Shown one piece after another: positions 60,209 through 64,000 of a stretch of DNA of 64,000 nt. The first letter of the stretch is position 1; every line of letters starts with the position of its first letter. The stretch comes from Neovahlkampfia damariscottae (Eukaryota > Heterolobosea > Selenaionea > Neovahlkampfiida > Neovahlkampfiidae), in contig JABLTG010000089.1 in NCBI GenBank assembly GCA_016618085.1, forward strand, positions 19,085-83,084. The letters run 5' to 3'. The translations under genes and the position numbers were made by a program. The notes under the pieces were generated by a model that saw only the letters and a program-made list of their open reading frames with translations, ran no database searches and was not told the origin of the DNA.

Positions 60209-61422
60209 ATGAAAATCCTTCTTTTCTTGGTGTTTTCTGTCTTGTTCTTGAATATCAAAGCAAATGAAAAACCACCAAAACCAAACATGAGGTTAATCGA
60301 ATATGGTTCAAAAAGAACATGGATTCCAGCAGAAAAAATAGAATCATTACATTTTGTTCAAAATGAACGTTATATTGATGTCACAGATACACAAGACTTA
60401 GAAATAAACCCAATTCAACAAAAAAAATCAATTTTCCCAGAAAAACCAACACAACAAAAAATCATGAAAAAATTAATAAAAAAAGTTTCAGAAAAACAAT
60501 TAATGAACACTGTTACTTATTTATCAACAAATTTTTCATCAAGACATTGTACAAGAGCAGATGGTTTAAAATCAGCAAACTGGATAAAAGAACAATATGA
60601 AAAAATTATTGAGTCGTTGGAGCCAGAGAGAAGGAAATTATTTTCTGTTGAATTTGTTCAAACTCCAAGTCGTCCTCAACCATCTATTGTTGCAAAAATT
60701 AAAGGAAAAAAAAATGAAGTTGTCATACTTGGAGCTCATGAAGATTCTATAACTTTCAGAAGAAGTGAAAAAGAACCAGGTGCAGGTAAACAGGATTTTA
60801 TTAATTTTTTTTTTAAAAGATGACAATGCTTCAGGCACTGGTACAGTCATGGAAGCTTTTAGAATTATAGCAAATAGTAAATATATTCCAATGAGACAAC
60901 TTGAATTTCATCACGTAATTTTTTTTTTTTCTTTAACACTTTTTTTTCACACAGTACGCATGCGAAGAAACTGGACTTTTAGGAAGTAGAGCAATTGCAA
61001 ATATATACAAAGGTCAAAAAGTTGATGTCTTTGGATTATTAAATTGTGACATGACAGGTAAAAAAAAAACAAATTTTTTAACACTCTTTTTCTTAGGTTA
61101 TCATCCACCAAATAATGAAGATGTAGGTGTAATTATGGATTATACAAGTGCACCTTTAAATCAATTCTTCCTTAAAATTATCAAAGAATACTCATCTGTC
61201 ACACCAGCTTTATATAGATGTGGTTTTAGATGTGGAGATCATTATTCATGGTTTGCAGCAGGATACAAAAATTTAGTTTACCCACAAGAAGTAACATCTA
61301 TGAGAAATGTAAATCCAGGTATACATACAGATAGAGACACAGTTGACAAATTCAACCCTAAAAGAGCCACTGAATTTGTAAAATTTGTTATTGGATTTGG
61401 CATAGAAATGTGTGAAGCATAA
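60209..61422 (+). CDS. Secreted M28-family zinc aminopeptidase
   Basis: Four exons (60209-60785, 60820-60914, 60955-61057, 61097-61422) give 366 aa. A signal peptide (MKILLFLVFSVLFLNIKA) and a propeptide of about 80 residues precede the peptidase domain. All five metal-binding positions are seen: GAHEDS, ADDNASG, CEETGLLGS (Glu-Glu pair), LLNCDM and PGIHTDRDT. The closest recognisable type is the leucyl aminopeptidase Ap1 group, which works on secreted or lysosomal peptides. Introns are 34-40 nt and each restores a conserved motif when removed. An ATTGG at 60189-60193 lies 16 bp upstream. The END is 50 bp from the convergent START gene. Confidence 0.92.
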
Positions 61423-61472
61423 AAACCTAAAACAATAAAAAAAACCTTATTTATGAATTTTCATTGTTTTCA

Positions 61473-62487
61473 TCAACCTACTGAACCTAAATTATCAGAG
61501 TATTGATCTAAACTTCGAATTGAAATATCTTCTTCATTGATAAGATGTTCTTTTTCTTGTAAATTAACTAACAGTTGTGAAATTCCATCTTCTTCATAAA
61601 ATTTCTTTGTTTTTAGTTCTTTAATTTCTTTAATTGAATTAAGTCGTTTTAAGTTATTCAGTAATCCAGTCAAGGTAAGATTACCTCTATTCAAGGCTAC
61701 ATCTCTCAAAAATAAATCATTTTTGATCCATCCACCCAAGGAAAATAAATTAATTTGAGTATATTTTGTTTGTTTATCTTTCAATTTTTCAATATAAATA
61801 CATTTAAATTCAAACATTTTGTACATTTTTGATTTTCCATTTTTTCCGTTTTCTGATTCAAAATGGAATGATTTGTTTGTTCCCCATTCAACATCTTGAA
61901 TACCTTCAAATTCATATGGTTTTGAAATGAATAAACACTTTCCATTTTCTTTGTCAAGTTCTATTGAAGAAACACAAGGAATCATTCTTTTTGAAAAAGG
62001 CCATGGTAATTTTATTGTTTGTATATATGTTATGTAATGTGTTTTATCATCTTGTGATATATCTAATGTTTGAAAATTGGTTATGGATGTATCTATCCTT
62101 TTTTGTTGACTTAAAGGTATTGAAGAACAAAGAACATGTTCAAAATTGAATGGCAATAGTATTTCATATTTTGAAACTCGGTTTTGTTTCACAGATTCCA
62201 TGTTCCGCAAGAAATTTTTTTTTGATGTATGAATTTTTCCGATTTTTGGTGCGTTTTCACTTTCTCTAACTGATGCTATCTCTTTCCATTCTGTTCCTTG
62301 TTTTAGTAAACTTTTCATGAATGCTGCATCTTTTTCTGTAATTTTAGGAACCACAAAGTCTTTTTCTTGATATGTGGAAATACTTGATTCCTCACTGGAG
62401 AATAATTGAATTGTTTGTATTAACTTACGTCAGTGGTTCGGTATCTTTTTGGTCCACTGGTTTTCTTTCTTCCTCTTGGTTCTTCAT
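61473..62487 (-). CDS. START-like lipid-binding domain protein
   Basis: Two exons (62487-62429 and 62394-61473; 34-nt intron with a perfect GTAAGT donor) give 326 aa. The N-terminus is Glu/Lys-rich. A START-like core follows: WKEIASVRESENAPKIGKIH, then a KYEILLPFNFEHVLC segment, strands including YITYIQTIKLPWPFSKRM and SSIELDKENGKCLFISKPYE, and a C-terminal helix region after LGGWIKNDLFLRD. START domains carry sterols, phospholipids or ceramide. No membrane helix, targeting signal or catalytic motif is seen. It is a plausible paralogue of the C-terminal half of the RGS-START protein. The ATG is at 62487. Confidence 0.75.
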
Positions 62488-62661
62488 TATTTTTCCTGCG
62501 ATTCGGTGGCAAAAAACGATTGGTCAATTTTGTAGTACGTTATTTTTTTGTCGTTTTTTGTGAAACCTTTGCTTGAAATTCATTCTTTTTTCAATAAATC
62601 AATTTTTTTGAATGTTCAATTATGAAGGTTTTTAACTTGTTTTGGGGTTTGAGTTAGCCAT

Positions 62662-63002
62662 TATTGGCATTTTCTCAAATGGAGAATTGCCTCATCAGTA
62701 AACAATACCATTATTTGTTTCTAAGTGTTTTATTTTGAAAGTAATATTTTTCTCATCAACATTTGAAGTGAATTTTAGAATTTTAGTTAATGGTTTAATT
62801 AGTTCATTTTCATCTTTTATCGTGTACTTTGGTGAGTCATATATTTTCCAACTTCAGGTACGTGCTTCAATAAAGTAAAATAATCTCCATACGTGGTATT
62901 ATGCGGGTTATAAATCAGAGGTGAATATTTATATTCTTTTATTTCCGATGTTTTCCCAAAAGAAAGGAAAACAAACAACAACAATATGAAGAACAACTTC
63001 AT
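62662..63002 (-). CDS. Small secreted protein (101 aa)
   Basis: Exons 63002-62862 and 62826-62662, with a 35-nt intron, give 101 aa. The first 20 residues (MKLFFILLLFVFLSFGKTSE) are a signal peptide. The mature 80 residues are Tyr-, Asn- and Lys-rich with two N-glycosylation sequons (NTT, NIT) and one cysteine near the end. I recognise no family. Two ATTGG elements lie at 63010-63014 and 63026-63030, 8-30 bp upstream of the ATG, giving the tightest spacing in this window. The protein may be truncated compared with relatives, but nothing shows this. Confidence 0.6.
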
Positions 63003-63070
63003 TGTTGTTATTGGTTAATTTAATGATTGGTTGAATACACGATTGTTTTTTTTTTTTTTGCAAAAATTAT

Positions 63071-63580
63071 TTATTTTTTTAAAAAACAGATATTTTTGTT
63101 TAATTTTTTTGAAATCATCTCAGCAGTGTTCCCAGCTTTGTTTTTGATGTTTACATCAGCTCCTTTAGAAATGAGAAAATCAACAGATTTTTGTTTTCCA
63201 AGACCAGCTGCTAATTGTAATAGTGTCCATGGAATAGAATCTCCATATTTTTTTGAATCAATTTCCTTCATAGAAATTTGAATTAAAAAAATAATGACTC
63301 ACCATCTTTTGAAATTAAATTTTAAATTCTTACATATACAGGAGGATAATAATCATCATATTTAGATCCAAATTCATACAAATGTACACCTGGCTTTTTA
63401 TTTTAAATAAATTATCAAAGGACTTACAACAGGTGAAGTTGGAGTTTCTTCCAGTGATGGCAAATCTGAGTCACTATATACTTTACTGTACAAAACACAG
63501 CCAATTGGTCTTTCATAAACTTGGTCAACGTTCAAACCATTCAAGAAACTATTTTCGATGGATTTGATATCTTCATTAAA
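63071..63580 (-). CDS. Ankyrin-repeat protein, start unresolved
   Basis: The last exon (63265-63071) encodes an ankyrin repeat: WTLLQLAAGLGKQKSVDFLISKGADVNIKNKAGNTA. Upstream exons at 63393-63334 and 63428-about 63580 continue the frame (introns 34 and 68 nt; the latter could instead be two introns around a 3-nt exon). The upstream part contains GCVLYSKVYSDSDLPSLEETP. No in-frame ATG was found before a stop codon around 63600, so the first exon may be missing, begin with an unseen splice, or the gene may be broken. The TAA stop lies inside AATAAA on the minus strand. Confidence 0.5.
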
Positions 63581-63715
63581 AATGAAATTATGGATTAAAT
63601 TCTAGTTTATCAACCCTTTGTCTACTGATTGGTGGAAATTTAATGGGCCAATCAATTAAACAGCTCAAAAATCAAACAGTATCCAATCGGCTTCTAAACT
63701 AAAAAAAACGAGTCA

Positions 63716-64000
63716 ATGAACAATTTCTTGGTCAGCATCGTTTTATTCGTGATTTTATTCTTTTCTGTACAAGGAGGATTAATTGTTCACGGTGATAATG
63801 ATAATGGATTCAATATGGTGAAACATGACAGAATTTTATTCAACTTTACAGAAATGTATCCTGATTTAACTGTAGGATTAAACTTCACCACTATCTCTGA
63901 ACATGCTCAAGATGCAGGGTTTGGATCCGCTCTCACCACAAACGGTGATTTATATACCTGGGGTTCCAATATAGCTAGCGACTATTTTTTAATTGAAAAA
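63716..64000 (+). CDS. RCC1-type surface protein, 5' end only (runs off the window)
   Basis: An ATG at 63716 opens a signal peptide (MNNFLVSIVLFVILFFSVQG) and a frame continuing to the end of the window, 95 codons without a stop. The residues that follow (GGLIVHGDNDNGFNM, PDLTVGLNFTT, SALTTNGDLYTWGSN) align closely with the start of the gene at 49711, with about half the positions identical. It is therefore a third RCC1-type surface gene in the same orientation as the second. CCAAT elements are at 63648-63652 and 63683-63687. Confidence 0.85.
   Translation, partial: MNNFLVSIVLFVILFFSVQGGLIVHGDNDNGFNMVKHDRILFNFTEMYPDLTVGLNFTTISEHAQDAGFGSALTTNGDLYTWGSNIASDYFLIEK

Noticed and set aside
34607-61422. 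Bacterial contamination suggested by YbaK-, M28- and FAD-like genes
   Set aside because: Introns with the same short length, and the same codon use and promoter motifs as their neighbours, show that they are part of the same nuclear genome.

Overview
The window reads as nuclear DNA of an AT-rich unicellular eukaryote. Protein genes sit on both strands, nearly all are interrupted by GT-AG introns of only about 23-54 nt, TAA, TAG and TGA all act as stops, and conserved eukaryotic nuclear genes (MFAP1, BRX1, RFC2, FCF2, an AMPK alpha/SNF1 kinase, an ARF-GAP, an ATAD2/Yta7-type AAA ATPase, an RME-8-like protein) plus one 5S rRNA gene are present. I cannot fix the lineage. The mixture of very large EGF/RCC1/TIG surface proteins, RGS-START and START proteins and extremely short introns would suit a free-living amoeboid or flagellate protist (heterolobosean- or metamonad-like), but that is inference. 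No tRNA, transposon or CRISPR array was recognised.

Layout. 1-6.9 kb: an orphan multi-pass membrane protein, splicing factor MFAP1, a membrane-anchored histidine acid phosphatase, a small unknown protein and ribosome-biogenesis factor BRX1. 7-7.9 kb: a decayed gene with two in-frame stops and a frameshift. 8.2-15.4 kb: an FAD monooxygenase and a TLC-domain membrane protein sharing a promoter, a ribosomal stalk P0 protein with an unusual tail, and a long coiled coil joined to an endonuclease/exonuclease/phosphatase (EEP) domain. 15.5-20.5 kb: a PAP2-like membrane protein, RFC2, a Cys-rich membrane protein and an SPX domain fused to an aspartoacylase-like domain that has lost key catalytic residues. 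20.6-34.6 kb: a 14-exon RME-8-like gene without a visible J domain, the 5S gene, FCF2, an AMPK alpha kinase, an ARF-GAP and an ATAD2-like ATPase. 34.6-53.6 kb: a YbaK-like protein, a secreted protein, and two head-to-head giant surface-protein genes (about 4,300 and 1,252 aa), both starting with a signal peptide and RCC1-type repeats followed by EGF repeats. 53.7-64 kb: M1 aminopeptidase, an unknown protein, a second EEP protein, an RGS-START protein, a secreted M28 aminopeptidase, a START protein, a small secreted protein, an ankyrin protein and the 5' end of a third RCC1-type surface protein.

Genome-style features recur throughout: CCAAT/ATTGG pentamers roughly 10-70 bp upstream of most start codons and inside divergent promoters; TAA stops embedded in AATAAA; tail-to-tail genes with 3 or 14 nt between stops, or overlapping ends; and microexons of 7, 9 and 12 nt. 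Functionally, nucleolar ribosome-assembly genes (BRX1, FCF2, 5S rRNA, P0) and lipid, phosphate and nutrient-signalling genes (SPX, AMPK, START, PAP2, TLC) are scattered rather than clustered. The giant RCC1/EGF genes form the only evident family cluster.
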